A DNA stretch of 64,000 nt from Hydrangea macrophylla. Taxonomy: Eukaryota; Streptophyta; Magnoliopsida; Cornales; Hydrangeaceae. The position numbers and the translations under genes are program-made. A model generated the notes under the pieces. It ran no database searches. It saw nothing but the letters and a program-made list of their open reading frames with translations, and was not told where the DNA came from. Position 1 is the first letter of the stretch. Each line of letters opens with the position of its first letter. Positions 24,702 to 35,040 of this stretch are shown one piece after another. Where the stretch lies: contig CM066987.1 of NCBI GenBank assembly GCA_033977485.1, positions 49,913,033-49,977,032 on the forward strand, read 5' to 3'.

Positions 24702-24960
24702 TGGAGCTTTTAAAAGCTCTAGAATGAAGCTTTTAAAAGATTAAGATTGCTTTGTGGTTTCATGATATTTTTTTGAAGAGTAATGTGTCACTTGTATAAA
24801 ATTATCAAACAACTTAGGCTTAATTTGGCCCCCAAGTGTCTTTTTAAAGGGAGCTTATGAAATTTATTATTAAGTTGTTTGTTCATTTGGACAAGTGACA
24901 TATTACTCTTCAAAAAATATTATGAAACCAAAAGCAACATTGAGTTTTTAAAAGCTCTAT
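24702..24960. mobile_element. Foldback/MITE-like inverted repeat
   Basis: Arms of about 90-110 bp (24702-24815 and 24872-24960) are inverted copies around a 56-bp loop. Both contain GAAGAGTAATRTGTCACTTG and the TTTTAAAAGCTCT end. No target duplication was clear. Confidence 0.7.
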
Positions 24961-25282
24961 TCTATAGCATTAAAAAGCGGGGCAATTAGCAATTAATCCA
25001 AATTAAGGAAAGTATATTGGTTTAGGTATAACTAGTAAAAAAATATTTGGGAGAAGGTACACTCCTTGGTATTTTGACAAATCTACCCTAATATTGGTCT
25101 ACACCAAGAAAGTTTCACCCCTGCATCTCCGGCGACCACTACCATCACCTCGCCTGAGGTCCGACGACCACCATCATGACCTTAAAGCCTCCACCAACCA
25201 CCACCACCTCACCTTACTTTCAACAACCACCATCACGGCCTTAAGCCTCCACCAACCACCACCACCTCACCTGATTGACCTC

Positions 25283-25690
25283 ATTCACAACCAAAACTCC
25301 AAATCAACATACAGTGATCAGAAAATAACTTTCTGAAAGTTCATTTCTTATACCACCGAAAAAACTTGTGAAATTATAAAAAAAAAAGTTGTGAAATTTA
25401 TCAACAAAAAGTTGTGAAATTTCACAGAGTTCGTGAAATTTCATGAAACCACCACAGCCACACCAAACCTTTGCTAATCACCACCACGACCTCACCTGAC
25501 GATCTCTTCACAACCAAACTACCACATCAATATCAAATGATCACAAAATAAGTTTTTGAAATTTAATTTCTCATACCAGCACCAAAAAAGTTGTGAAAAT
25601 TTCAAAAGAAAAAAAAGTTGTGAAATTTCAGAAAGATTGTGAAATTTCACAAAAAAGTGTTCTGCCAAACATTGAAAAAACTTTTTACAA
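25283..25690. repeat. Two direct copies of a ~226-bp unit rich in GTTGTGAAATTTC
   Basis: The unit starting at TTCACAACCAAA near 25284 recurs near 25510. Both carry repeated GTTGTGAAATTTCACA boxes. The sequence before it (25094-25270) is itself an approximate duplication of a CACCAACCACCACCACCTCAC stretch. Confidence 0.7.
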
Positions 25691-25989
25691 ATTTGAGCAT
25701 TCATATCAATCTGTAACTTGTTTTTTTGCATAAAATCTATATATTTACAGCCTACTCAACGAGATCTATCAAACAACTATTACTGTTTATATCAAACTTC
25801 TGGGAAAAAATGTTGAGAAAGCTACTAATTTTTTTTTGATAAATTTCACAAAAAAATGTGTTAAAAAAAAAATAAAAAAAATAAAAAAAAAAAGGAAGAA
25901 GAAGAAGAAGATGATGGTGGATCAGTGCACTGGTGGCCGGATCTGCTCGTGAAAATGCTCGCTTTGGTGGTGGTGACCGATGGTGCCGC

Positions 25990-26165
25990 TGGCTCGGAGA
26001 TGGTGGTGGTTGGCTCGCGAGATGGTGGTGGTTGGCTCGGCGATGGTGGTGGTTGGCTCGCGAGATGGCGGTGTTTGGCTCGCGATGGCAGTGGTCTTGG
26101 TTGGTGGTGGTGCCGACGACGAAGGTCCCCGGCGATGGTAGTGGTCTTGGTTGGTGGTGGTTGGT
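25990..26165. repeat. GATGGTGGTGGTTGGCTCGCGA minisatellite
   Basis: About six degenerate copies of a roughly 24-bp unit, rich in GGT triplets. Frames on both strands stay open here only because of the triplet repetition. Confidence 0.85.
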
Positions 26166-26170
26166 GATGT

Positions 26171-26173
<3 letters not shown>

Positions 26174-26211
<38 letters not shown>
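26174..26211. repeat. (GA)n microsatellite
   Basis: Uninterrupted GA dinucleotides, about 18 copies. Confidence 0.95.
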
Positions 26212-26213
<2 letters not shown>

Positions 26214-26526
26214 AGAAAGAGAAATGAAAATGAAAAATACAAATAAGGGTAAACATGTCTCAAAAATATGTGATCAACTGGTCAAATGACCTATTCCAAA
26301 TTAACTTATTGAATAATGTCCTTATTACAAAAACGATTTCCTTTGTGTCTTTAAACGAAATAATTCTCCTAATTGGGTATTTAATACCAAATTTCTATAG
26401 TTAAAATTCAAAGGTTGCGAAGGCAGTTGAGGGTTCAAAACAGTTTTCAAGATGGCAGGTATTTTCGAAGGATTATAAATAAAAGACAAAATTGAAAAAG
26501 AAAAGGAAGATGAACAGAAAAATTAA

Positions 26527-27293
26527 GGGCAAATTACACTTTAGTCTATTAAATTATACACCTGTTTTTAATTGGGTTCATAAACTTTTTTTTTTTTTTT
26601 TTGCAATTGGGTCCTTAAACTTAAAAAATTTATTTAATCATACCCAAATTCTGATACTGTTAGCCAGGGCCGGCCCTGAGATTTTGGGGACACTACTCGA
26701 ACTTCTAAATGGAGCCCTCTGTATATTAACATAAATATTATAAATATTATTTATTGATTACTTAAATAATAAATTTGGGTTAGTATTTTTTAGAGTGGAC
26801 GCACCTGCCTAAAGGGGGGTCCTACGCGACCGCGTGTGCCGCTTCCCCTCAGGGCTGGCCCTGCTGTTAGCTTAAGTTATTAGAAATTGTCACGTACGTT
26901 GCTCGTAATACTTACCTGTCACATGTTAGGTTAAGATAAACATGGGAGACTGTGAATAGTTACAAAATGATGTGATTTTGGGTATGATTGAATGCACTTT
27001 TAGATCTAGTCGAATGTGTTTTCGAATTTGATTGAACACGATTTCAGATCTGATTTAATGCGATTTTTTGCACTTATTCACAATCTCCCGTGTTTGTCTT
27101 AACCTAACATGTGACAAGTAAGTATTACGCATAATGTACGTGACAATTTCTAATAGTTTAAACTAACAGTGTCAGAATTTAGGTCTGATTGAATAAATTT
27201 TTAAAGTTCAAAGACTCAATTGCCAAAAAAAAAGGGTTTATGGACCCAATTGAAAATATATTATAGTTTAATGGACTAAAGTATAATTTGGCC
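26527..27293. mobile_element. Mutator-type MITE with long terminal inverted repeats
   Basis: The termini GGGCAAATTACACTTTAGTC and (reverse complement) GGCCAAATTATACTTTAGTC begin inverted arms of over 300 bp that extend almost to the centre. Flanks AAAAATTAA (26518-26526) and AAAAATAAA (27294-27302) are a 9-bp duplication with one mismatch, as Mutator-like elements make. The left arm is interrupted by a hAT-type MITE. No coding sequence. Confidence 0.8.
26665..26863. mobile_element. hAT-type MITE nested in the Mutator-type MITE
   Basis: This 199-bp element has termini CAGGGCCGGCCCTGAG and CTCAGGGCTGGCCCTG. The 8-bp target duplication CTGTTAGC is perfect on both sides (26657-26664 and 26864-26871). 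Eight-bp duplications and CAGGG ends are typical of hAT elements. Removing it restores the outer element's arm pairing. Confidence 0.92.
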
Positions 27294-27302
27294 AAAAATA
27301 AA

Positions 27303-27619
27303 CTATTATTACTTCAAATTATTGTATTTTACTTTCTCTGCACTTAAGAGTTAAGAGTAGGAGAAGCTTCAAACTATTGTTTGAAGTAAGAATATACTAT
27401 TTCAATAAAGCTTTTACTTTGTCTTGTTCAATTAACCTTTTAGAGTCTTTTAATTCATGTTTAAGTGTTAATTCTAAGTAGTTTGCCTTAGTTTACTTTC
27501 AAAAATACCCTTTTCTCTTATAGAAATTCAATTGTTCTCTTGCCCATGTTACACATAAGAAGAAAGGCCCTCTTAATTGAGGCATTCGAACAATCTCAGT
27601 TGTTTGATTTGGTACATTT
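27303..27619. other. Intergenic, no gene seen
   Basis: AT-rich, no credible coding frame, RNA gene or clear repeat. Confidence 0.5.
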
Positions 27620-27726
27620 AGGCTCCGTTTGATTTAATATAAAATATTTTCCGAAAAATGAATTCACCTTATGCAAATAAGGTGAAAATATTTTTCGAAA
27701 ATATTCTGCATGGAAACAAATGGAGC
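27620..27726. mobile_element. Small hAT-like MITE
   Basis: The ends GGCTCCGTTTGATT and AAACAAATGGAGC are inverted. The interior pairs through AAAATATTTTCCGAAAA / TTTTTCGAAAATATT around a CACCTTATGCAAATAAGGTG core. No clear target duplication. Confidence 0.6.
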
Positions 27727-27937
27727 GATAGCTTAAATTTATTTTTGACGAGTTAATCTTGTCTAACATGCTCACTACAAATTATAAATATATACTTTGA
27801 AGGATAAAATAGCCAAACAAGTACGCAAGTCTAAATGAACAAAAAAAAAATGTCACCTAATTACAGTGAGGGGTATTAAATTATTTTTACGAAGAACCTA
27901 AAATTAGTTACTTTAGAGATCTTATTGTAAAAGAGTA

Positions 27938-28114
27938 GGGTAAAGTTTGGAACACACCCATTCAGACAACTCTTGGGATAGAATTCAAAAGATGTGTCTA
28001 TCTCTCTCCTGTGATGTCAGTGGACCCCACAGTGACACATGAGAGAAATATATAGACACATCTTTTGGGTTATGTCCCAAAGTTGTGTGAATGGGTGTGT
28101 CCCAAGTATTACCC
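27938..28114. mobile_element. MITE, GGGTAAAGTTTGG...CCAAGTATTACCC (copy 1)
   Basis: A near-perfect hairpin of 177 bp. Both arms carry AAAGATGTGTCTATCTCTCTC or its complement around a GGACCCCACAGTGACA loop. It is one of three relatives in the window (28119-28270 and a half copy at 47153-47227). Confidence 0.8.
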
Positions 28115-28118
28115 AAAA

Positions 28119-28270
28119 GAGTAATACTTGGGACACAACCTTCACATAACTTTTTTCTACACAGCCTAAAAGATGTGTCTATCTCTCTCCCGTGTCACTA
28201 TAGGATCTAGTGACATCACAAGAGAGAGATAAACACATCTTTTAAAATAATTGTGTCACAAATATTACTC
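28119..28270. mobile_element. MITE of the same family (copy 2)
   Basis: The arms GAGTAATACTTGGGACACAA and TTGTGTCACAAATATTACTC enclose the same AAAGATGTGTCTATCTCTCTC stem as copy 1. Only four bases separate the two copies. Confidence 0.8.
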
Positions 28271-28817
28271 ATCGTAAAATCATGTCAATTCCCCTATTTT
28301 AATGAGGGGGAAAAGACTTTTTTTTTTCCCATTTCTATTTAAAACGTGTGTGCTTTTAGTTTGCAGCCTACTAACAAACGAGCTTAGCCATAAGAAGAGC
28401 CTTGGGGCTCAAATCCAACTGGATTCATTATTGGGCTTGGGGTAGGCTTGTAAACCATGGACTGGACTTGTCCTCATCTACGCCTATGGCTACACCACAG
28501 GCTCTCTCTGTGACTCGGCCTAAATTAAGAGAGCCTTTTTTGCAATTTCAAATGTAATAGAGTAAATTTGAAAAGCTACATTGATTTTTGAAACAAAACT
28601 CTTAACTTGGAACATCTCAAAATGATATGGACTTCACCATCTACTCATTGCCTTTGTTTGACTTGTGGATCTAGTATAAAAAGAAAAGGAGGAAGAAAAG
28701 GAAGATAGAAAATAGGAAGAATAATGACTCGCAACAGTTTCTTTTCCTCTGTGTTTTTCCTAGTAAACAAATGAAGGAAAACATTTTCTTTTGTGTTTTT
28801 CCTAGTAAACAAATTAA
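28271..28817. other. Intergenic, no gene seen
   Basis: AT-rich with a short near-duplicate (TTTTCTTTTGTGTTTTTCCTAGTAAACAAA) near 28740 and 28785. Nothing coding. Confidence 0.5.
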
Positions 28818-29292
28818 GAGCCTATTTGGGTTAGCAGAAAATAAAAAAATTAAGTGATGAATTGCAGATTTTGAGAAGGAAAAAAAAAGTGATTGTTTTG
28901 TAAAATGGAAGTGTTTGGGTTAGCTTAAAATTTCATCACTTAAATACATGAGCTGAAAAATTAAGTTGAAAATCAACTAAAAAATTAAGCTGAAAAAAGC
29001 AACTTAGTTTTCAAACAATCACTTAATTTCACTTTTAACTAGGTAAACGACAAAAATGCTTTTTGATACGAACTTTAAATATTTAGATGTTGTCTTTTTT
29101 GGTCATTTTATACAAACGATCATTTTTTTCTAACTTGTTTACCAAACACTATTGTTTAGAACGATCACTTAATATTTTAACTAATCCAAATACCAAACAA
29201 CTTTGTATTTCATTACTTAAAAAAGAATCACTTAATATTTTGTCACTAAAAAAATAATCACTTAATATTTAAGCTAATTCAACACAGGCTCT
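28818..29292. mobile_element. hAT-like MITE
   Basis: Inverted ends GAGCCTATTTGGGTTAGC and GCTAATTCAACACAGGCTC. The interior carries inverted and direct copies of ATTAAGTGATTRTTT. GAGCCTGTTTGG-type ends are common in plant hAT MITEs. The target duplication is not clear. Confidence 0.65.
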
Positions 29293-29747
29293 AAATCCTT
29301 CAATCAATGAAAGCTATAAAATTTGGACCCTGGGAGTATTTGATACTACTTCCGTTATATCTATATTTAATTGAGTAATGCTAAATACACCTAAATGTGA
29401 CACTTAAATAATACACCTTTTGATGTGAATTTTCAAAATTATTCATCAGTTACCAACACAAAGTTGGAATAAATTTCAAAACTGCCATAACACATCAACA
29501 TGTAGATAGTGTAACAAGTGCACAAAACCGGTATAGTTAGCATTTTTCATATTTAATTATTTACTAAAATAGTGAAGAACAAAAAAAAACAAGTTGTAGT
29601 AAAATTAGAGTCCAATGACCTTTCCAAGCCCAATTTTTGTCAAGATCTTCAAAGCCCAATTTTGGACCCAAACAAAGCCTACATACATAAATGTCAAAAA
29701 CTGCCCCCAACCCAAAGAGCTCATTTTTGTTTTTCCAAAAAGAGAAA
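29293..29747 (+). promoter_or_regulatory. Upstream region and probable 5' UTR of the host gene
   Basis: 455 bp between a MITE and the ATG at 29748. The part from about 29640 is less AT-rich and looks like a leader. An in-frame ATG at 29691 would add 19 residues (MSKTAPNPKSSFLFFQKEK). I see no certain TATA box. Confidence 0.4.
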
Positions 29748-29988
29748 ATGGCCATTCGTGTCCCTCCCATGAGCACACATGGACAAGTTGTGTTAAACCC
29801 TCTTCCTCCTCCTCGCTTCGATACCAATCGCATATTCCTCCTTTCTACTTTCAATCTCCGCCGTCCATCTCCTCTTCTCTCCTCGAATTCCGGTGAACTG
29901 TCCGGCCGGTGCTTTGCCGCTAGCTCCGGCCCAACGCCACCGCCGGAATCTGAGCCACCCACTGACAAAGACAAAACTCTGTCTGCAG
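29748..29988 (+). CDS. Host gene exon 1: plastid-transit-like N terminus of a small membrane protein
   Basis: An ATG in good context (AGAAAATGGCC) opens 80 codons that are Ser/Pro/Arg-rich and poor in acidic residues until near the end: MAIRVPPMSTHG, then NPLPPPRFDTN and FNLRRPSPLLSSNSGE. This composition fits a chloroplast transit peptide. The exon ends at a donor CTGCAG|GTACC in phase 1 and joins exon 2 at 46708, keeping the frame and giving 128 residues in total. A longer start at 29691 is possible. I do not recognise the family; the compact basic C-terminus with one membrane helix suggests a plastid membrane protein. Confidence 0.7.
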
Positions 29989-30036
29989 GTACCATCAGTT
30001 CTATAATTTGACGTTCAAGTATTTGTTGATTTTTAT

Positions 30037-30037
30037 C

Positions 30038-30069
<32 letters not shown>

Positions 30070-30181
30070 GGTCTGTGTATATATATATATGTTATATGTA
30101 TGTATTTCATTTCTCAGCTTATTGTTTGCAGTGCGGTTGAGTGGACAATTTGTTTTCCTTTATATATATATATATATATAT
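30037..30181. repeat. (TATG)n and (TA)n microsatellites
   Basis: TATG repeats at about 30041-30068 and TA runs near 30078-30090 and 30162-30181, just inside the intron. Confidence 0.9.
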
Positions 30182-30281
30182 GGTGAAATCAATATTTTGT
30201 GAGAATTGTTTGGACCTCACATGAATTTGAATAAGGCTATTATAATTTGTAATGTATTTCAATGGAGGAATTCATTATCTT

Positions 30282-30554
30282 AGGGCCTGTTTGGTTATCC
30301 TTGAATGCAATAATTGCATTCTATGATTTGTATAGAACTTTATAAAAAAAAAAAAGATGATGAGTTTGAATGGCTTGCAATTATGAATTTTGGCAATTCT
30401 TCAAAAATGTAGAAATGGCCACATAAGAAGAAATACGGTAAAGTTTCCTATTTTTATAAATGGAGTCATTCATGGTGATGAATTTTGCTTCAAGATTCAA
30501 TATAAAATCTGAATGAAACTATTCAAATTCAAGTGACAACCAAACAAGCCCTTA
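30282..30554. mobile_element. hAT-like MITE in intron
   Basis: Inverted ends AGGGCCTGTTTGGTT and AACCAAACAAGCCCTT, about 273 bp. Subterminal TTGAATGCAATAATT pairs only loosely with the right end. No certain target duplication. Confidence 0.65.
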
Positions 30555-30621
30555 AGTTGTAGTCATTTTGAAAAATGATAGTTACTAAGAAGTTATGCTT
30601 AAATCATCAATTCTATTGTAT

Positions 30622-30951
30622 TAGGCTTTGTTTGGTTCTTGGATTTAGTGAGGGGAAAAAAAAGAAAGGAAAACCTAGAGTAGAACATTTTCCTTTATTT
30701 GGTTACTAAGGAAAACAATGAGAAAAATAGGAAAGAAAAGGCATTAAGTTGATAAATAAATTAAATATTTTGTAAGTCATTTCCCTTCTTTTATTCGCGT
30801 ATTGCCGTTATATTTAGAATTTTTTTAATTTTTAATGATATTCAAGCGAGAAGAAAAATATTGGGGAAAACATGAGGGAACTACTTATCCTTCTTCTTTT
30901 CCTTTCCCGTTTCTTTTACCTCCCGAAATCCATGAACCAAACTAAGCCTTA
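30622..30951. mobile_element. hAT-like MITE in intron
   Basis: Inverted ends TAGGCTTTGTTTGGTTC and GAACCAAACTAAGCCTTA, about 330 bp, with purine-rich and pyrimidine-rich subterminal arms. Non-coding. Confidence 0.65.
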
Positions 30952-32426
30952 AGAAAATCTAGTATTTGCCAGCAACAAAGAAATATGACAAACTTTCTCA
31001 TTTTTTTTTTCGATGAACTAATGGAGGATGAGGGAATTCCCATATTAAAATGCTTCAAAAGTTATGAATGGCCTTCTTGAAATTTGTGGGATACCCAAAC
31101 AAGCCATTAGTGAATTTAAGCCAGCTACGAAAAAGATGGATTAATCCTTTGTTTTGTATTATTAGTTCTTAGTTTGTTTATAGTGAGAGATTCTATTGGT
31201 TGGAACTTGAAAGCAACATTAGAAGGAAATTTCCATTTTTGTTTTGGGGGATGTGACATTCTTGTACAGTGCTTATCACTGTGTATTAGACGAGTGTATT
31301 TAGTTTTGGTATTTGTTTGTTGGTAGTCAAGGTGATACTTAGGCATATAATTGCTTTGTGGATTAGAAATTTGCAAAACTAGAATGAGTGATGTCCTTAG
31401 GTTTAAGCCATAGGATAGGTGCGTAAATAAGGGCTGCATAGTCGTAGTTGTGATGAATAGTATTGCGCAGTTCGTTTTGCACTTCTCTTGTGACCATAAG
31501 TTTACCATGGAGTTCTGTGGATATGATTTAAAATGAAAATGAGATGATTTTTGTGACAGCTTGAATGTATGGAAGTACTGAGAAACTTTGATTGATTTGA
31601 TTTGTCAATTTAATCCTTATTTTAACTTTAGGTGTGACATTGATTTTGGATCATTTAAAAGAGAAGATTACCATTGTAATAGTTGGTTCTCCCAGCTAAA
31701 TTGATACCATGTCATCTCAGGGTGGTGTTGGAGAAAAGTTGGTTTTTAGTCGTAATAATGGTTGTAGATTTGATTGTCGGATTTTAAAGCAGTGATATTG
31801 GTGGTTTTTTTAAGGTTTTTTAAAGTCGTATCTACTCTAGGACTTCTGAGACGCTACATTTCGCTCATTGTAGATACTCATTTTGGGTTACATATGTATA
31901 CACGGTTGGTGAGAAACTGAGTTCTAGGAGTTCCAAAATCTGTCAATAAACATGACATATGGAGAGAAGGTTCATTCGAAGAGTTCTAAAATTTGACTCC
32001 CCATTACGAAATGGATCTTAAGTAGTTGAAGGTCTAGATTAGGATTTGTTGGTGACTTTATTAAACTCTGATGGCCAATTTTTTGATTCGTAAGTTGATA
32101 GGCAGCACAATCTGGTATTACATTCCCAATTCCATAAAAGCATGTTTGGGAATGCATAAAATCGGACCTCGTTCCATCCGACTCTCATTTGCTATTTCGT
32201 ATTACGGTTCTTATGAAAACTAACATCGTGTTGGTTCGACAAAGAATGTGTTTTTAGAGTGATTTTGGTCTTTTTAAATTAAAATTAGGCAGAGACTATC
32301 ATGCAATGAAAGGGCATTTACGAAACACTTAAATTTTTTACAATCATTTTAGTTAAAACATGGAATCAGTTATATGAGCATTCGAACAGCTGCCCATAAG
32401 ACTACAAATACACTTATAAAAGTACT

Positions 32427-32610
32427 CATCATGTGCCCTATTTAAACGATACTAGACGCAGCTAAAATCGTAAATTTCATTAGAAGACCAGAAAAACACT
32501 AGTAGAAAATCTCATCATGTGTCCTATTTAAATGATACTAGACGCAGCTAAATTCGTAAATTTCATAAGAAGACCAGAAAAACACTAGTAGAAAATCTCA
32601 TCATGTGTAT
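32427..32610. repeat. 86-bp tandem duplication
   Basis: Two nearly identical 86-bp units starting CATCATGTG at 32427 and 32513, with a partial third start at 32599. They sit about 50 bp from the retrotransposon insertion site. Confidence 0.9.
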
Positions 32611-32660
32611 TATCTTAAACAGACATGAGTTAGTTACTAAGGGCGTTTGAACATACCCTT

Positions 32661-33253
32661 TGATGGTGCCTAGAATTAGTAAGAGAGGATTCAGAGAGAG
32701 ACAAAGAAACACCAAGGAGTTGTTAGTGGTTCGGCCCCGTTAATGAGGTGACCTACGTCCACGTGTGCGTCTAGGCGCTATAGTAGCAGATCACCGGCGG
32801 CCTGGTGAGCCAACAATGGTGGGCGACACTACCAGAAATACCGTCCGGGTATATGCGTTTCAGTGTATGCTCTAGTTATTAGGTTTCTCAAGATCGTTTC
32901 CCCTTAGAAGGGTATGGGTGGGCTCTTTTATAGATGCAAGAGTCCACCTCTACATGGAAACTTAGATCCATTAGGAAACCTCTATCAATCACAATTTGAT
33001 GTGCATAAGTTAAGGGAAGATCCTTATCAGATTAGGAATCTATCGAGTTTTATTCCTAATAGGACTCTGGCCGCACAAGGAAACTGCTGGAGTTGAGCCG
33101 CGCGTCCGGGAGAGCCGCCGAAGGTCACGCCCGGGCGCGCGGGCACCCCGAGCGGTGACGCTGGCAAGCCCTGGGTGTGGACCCCAGGGTTCTACTTGGT
33201 CTTCGATGCTGACGTGGCCGTTGGGCCCATGCTGGATAATTCTGAGCATATCA
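32661..33253 (-). repeat. Tat element 3' LTR (left)
   Basis: 593 bp, TG...CA, matching 44936-45528 with one visible difference. Confidence 0.97.
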
Positions 33254-33270
33254 GCTGCCCCCCATTTCCA
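33254..33270 (-). other. Polypurine tract of the Tat element
   Basis: On the minus strand the bases before the 3' LTR read CTGGAAATGGGGGGCAGC. The same G-run motif recurs inside the element at about 35190, where it opens the second antisense promoter. Confidence 0.8.
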
Positions 33271-33781
33271 GAGCTAATTGGATGCCATATCTGATGAGGT
33301 TTGGAAATCAGAGCTGTTCACGAGAAACCGCTCGGGAAGAAGCCGAGGCCTTCCCTGAGGTAAGGCTGACCCGGGGTTGTCTTTCCGGGAAAGGACCGAA
33401 CGGGAGCCTGGAGGGTCCGGTATTGCCCAGGGCCACGTGTCAGCTGTTTGCAGGCCTAGTTGGGATGCGACGGGGCCATCGTGGAGGTAACCGAACCGTT
33501 TGCGTTGGGACTAAACCGTCACATCGTGCCTTTAATGCATGCGCCTTTTGAGGCGGCGTATGGTATGCCCGATGTGACAGCCGTCAGTCGCCAAGAGCGG
33601 GAAAACGTCCTGACCGTCCGATCTGATTCAATCTGAGCCGTCCTTTGTTTTTATAAAAGGAGCGTCAGTTCATTCTACATATTCACCACTGTTTGAAGAT
33701 CAATAATCACCGAGCGGGTTTTCAGAGCAAAGCACTCCCGACCCCTTTTCCTCTGCCCATACTACTTCAATCTTCGTCCCA
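33271..33781 (+). promoter_or_regulatory. Promoter and leader of antisense gene 1
   Basis: A plus-strand TATA box TTTTATAAAAGG lies at about 33650, some 130 bp before the ATG. Upstream elements (CCATTTCCAGAGCTAATTGG at the LTR edge, CCTTTAATGCATGCGCCTTTTGAGGC near 33527, and CCGTCCGATCTGATTCAATCTG before the TATA) have counterparts in the same order before antisense gene 2 (35188-35523). An RNA polymerase II promoter is inferred. Confidence 0.7.
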
Positions 33782-34870
33782 ATGGCTTCCAACATCGACC
33801 TGTCGTCTGACGAAGGGCTCAGAGCCTTCCGAGAGGACTGCCAAATTCCGGACGACGTAGTAGTTCGTCCACACATTGAGGGAGAGGAAGTGGCCTTCCC
33901 TTTCGTCCTTATTAGCAGCTATCTGCTGCTAATTGTGGGACTGCGCTTTCCTCTTCCAGTCTCCTTTTGTGACCTGCTCATGGGGCTGTGCATTCCGCTC
34001 CACAGATGCCGCCCGAATGTCGCCCGCCTCCTCTGGGGGATTTCGGTACTGAACGAGCGACTGAGGTTGTTCCTCCAGTCCGCCGACGTCGCAAGGTGCT
34101 ACATAATGGGGATCGACAACGGAGGTCCTTACTTCCGCCCCAGGACTGAGGGAAAGGACCTTGTCCGAGGCCTGGATTTTGCAAATAAGAACTGGCAGCA
34201 ATACCCCTGGGTTATGGTTGCCGGCAACTGGCTGGAAGATGGCGTTCTCTGCCCCCCCGAGACTTTTGATCCTGACCTCTGCAGGCGAACGTTTGCCGCC
34301 TCCCGTGGTATTGCCCCCACCGCTGATGAAACGGAGGCGATTGACCGAGCTATCGAGGCCGGGCTTTCGTTTTCTGATCTGGTTGGGGGACCAGTAGACG
34401 ATGCGGGCGCTGGACCCTCCTCTACCGCTGTGGCCTCGGGGTCACGCCGCTATACTCGATCCATGGCCTCTGGTTCACGGGCCACGGGCATGGCCGGACC
34501 GTCCAAGGGGCCGGTCACCTTGTCCACCAGCAGTGATTCAGTCTCATCTTCATCTGAGGACGCGAGCCCGCCACCTGCCCCGCCCGGGAAAGGGAAGGGA
34601 AAAGCTGTTGGTGAAGTCTCTGGACCTTCGCCGAAAAGAAGCAAGCTTGACACCCCGAGCGGTCTCCGTGTGCCCACCTGGACGGACCTCTCTCTTGCTA
34701 ACATGGAGGGCCGCCTGCAGGAAGTGGAAAAGCAGACCGCTCACCTGGAGACGAACTTTGTCATGCGGGAGGTGGATGTCCACGCCCTAGAGTTGACCGT
34801 CCAAGGGCTGGTGGAGAGGATGGCTGCCCTGGAGGAGGAGATCAAGGCCTTGAAGGATAAGGGCACTTGA
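33782..34870 (+). CDS. Antisense gene 1 of the Tat element, 362-residue protein
   Basis: An intronless frame opens at an ATG (CCCAATGGCTTCC) about 130 bp after a TATA box. Residues 35-150 form a hydrophobic core with GLRFPLP (53-59), PNVARLLWGI (78-87) and ANKNWQQYPW (134-143). These correspond in order to GLRLPLH, PNGWRFLMGC and NNKGWKSKFF of the neighbouring antisense protein, so I infer they are diverged paralogues. A Ser-rich, disordered stretch (210-275) follows, then a basic patch SPKRSKLD (a possible nuclear signal) and a coiled coil (about 305-360). It lies between the LTR and antisense gene 2. The function is unknown; a DNA- or chromatin-associated role is speculative. Confidence 0.75.
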   Translation: MASNIDLSSDEGLRAFREDCQIPDDVVVRPHIEGEEVAFPFVLISSYLLLIVGLRFPLPVSFCDLLMGLCIPLHRCRPNVARLLWGISVLNERLRLFLQSADVARCYIMGIDNGGPYFRPRTEGKDLVRGLDFANKNWQQYPWVMVAGNWLEDGVLCPPETFDPDLCRRTFAASRGIAPTADETEAIDRAIEAGLSFSDLVGGPVDDAGAGPSSTAVASGSRRYTRSMASGSRATGMAGPSKGPVTLSTSSDSVSSSSEDASPPPAPPGKGKGKAVGEVSGPSPKRSKLDTPSGLRVPTWTDLSLANMEGRLQEVEKQTAHLETNFVMREVDVHALELTVQGLVERMAALEEEIKALKDKGT

Positions 34871-34882
34871 AGTCTGCCGTCC

Positions 34883-34926
<44 letters not shown>

Positions 34927-35040
34927 GGGAGGCTACTACAACTGCCCCCCGAACTTGTACAGTTTTTTTTTTTTTTAATCAATGAACAAGGTCCTTGAGG
35001 CCACCCCTTTCGCGTTAATTGCACTTTGTTGTAGCTGTTA
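34871..35040 (+). terminator. 3' region of antisense gene 1, with 38-base poly(T)
   Basis: After the stop comes a T run (34888-34925), then GGCTACTACAACTGCCCCCCGA and AATCAATGAACAAGGTCCTTGAGGCCACC. The same order (T-rich, GAGCTACTACAACTGC, AATCAATGACAAGGCCCCTGAGGCCAC) follows antisense gene 2 at 38100-38230, so this looks like a shared 3' UTR and polyadenylation region. Confidence 0.7.

Noticed and set aside
25861..26263. Long minus- and plus-strand frames with Pro/Ser/Thr or Gly/Trp runs
   Set aside because: They come from the GGT minisatellite, the (GA)n tract and A-rich sequence; composition is repeat-driven and no domain is visible.
31125..31508. 127-codon minus-strand frame in the host intron
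   Set aside because: AT-rich intronic sequence, low-complexity protein, no family resemblance and no supporting signals.
33040..33249. 69-codon frame repeated in both Tat LTRs (also 45315-45524)
   Set aside because: Identical only because the LTRs are identical; it overlaps regulatory LTR sequence.
34888..34925. 38-base poly(T) as a retroposon (SINE/LINE) tail
   Set aside because: No target duplication or retroposon body; its place matches the T-rich 3' region of the paralogous unit, so simple slippage is likelier.
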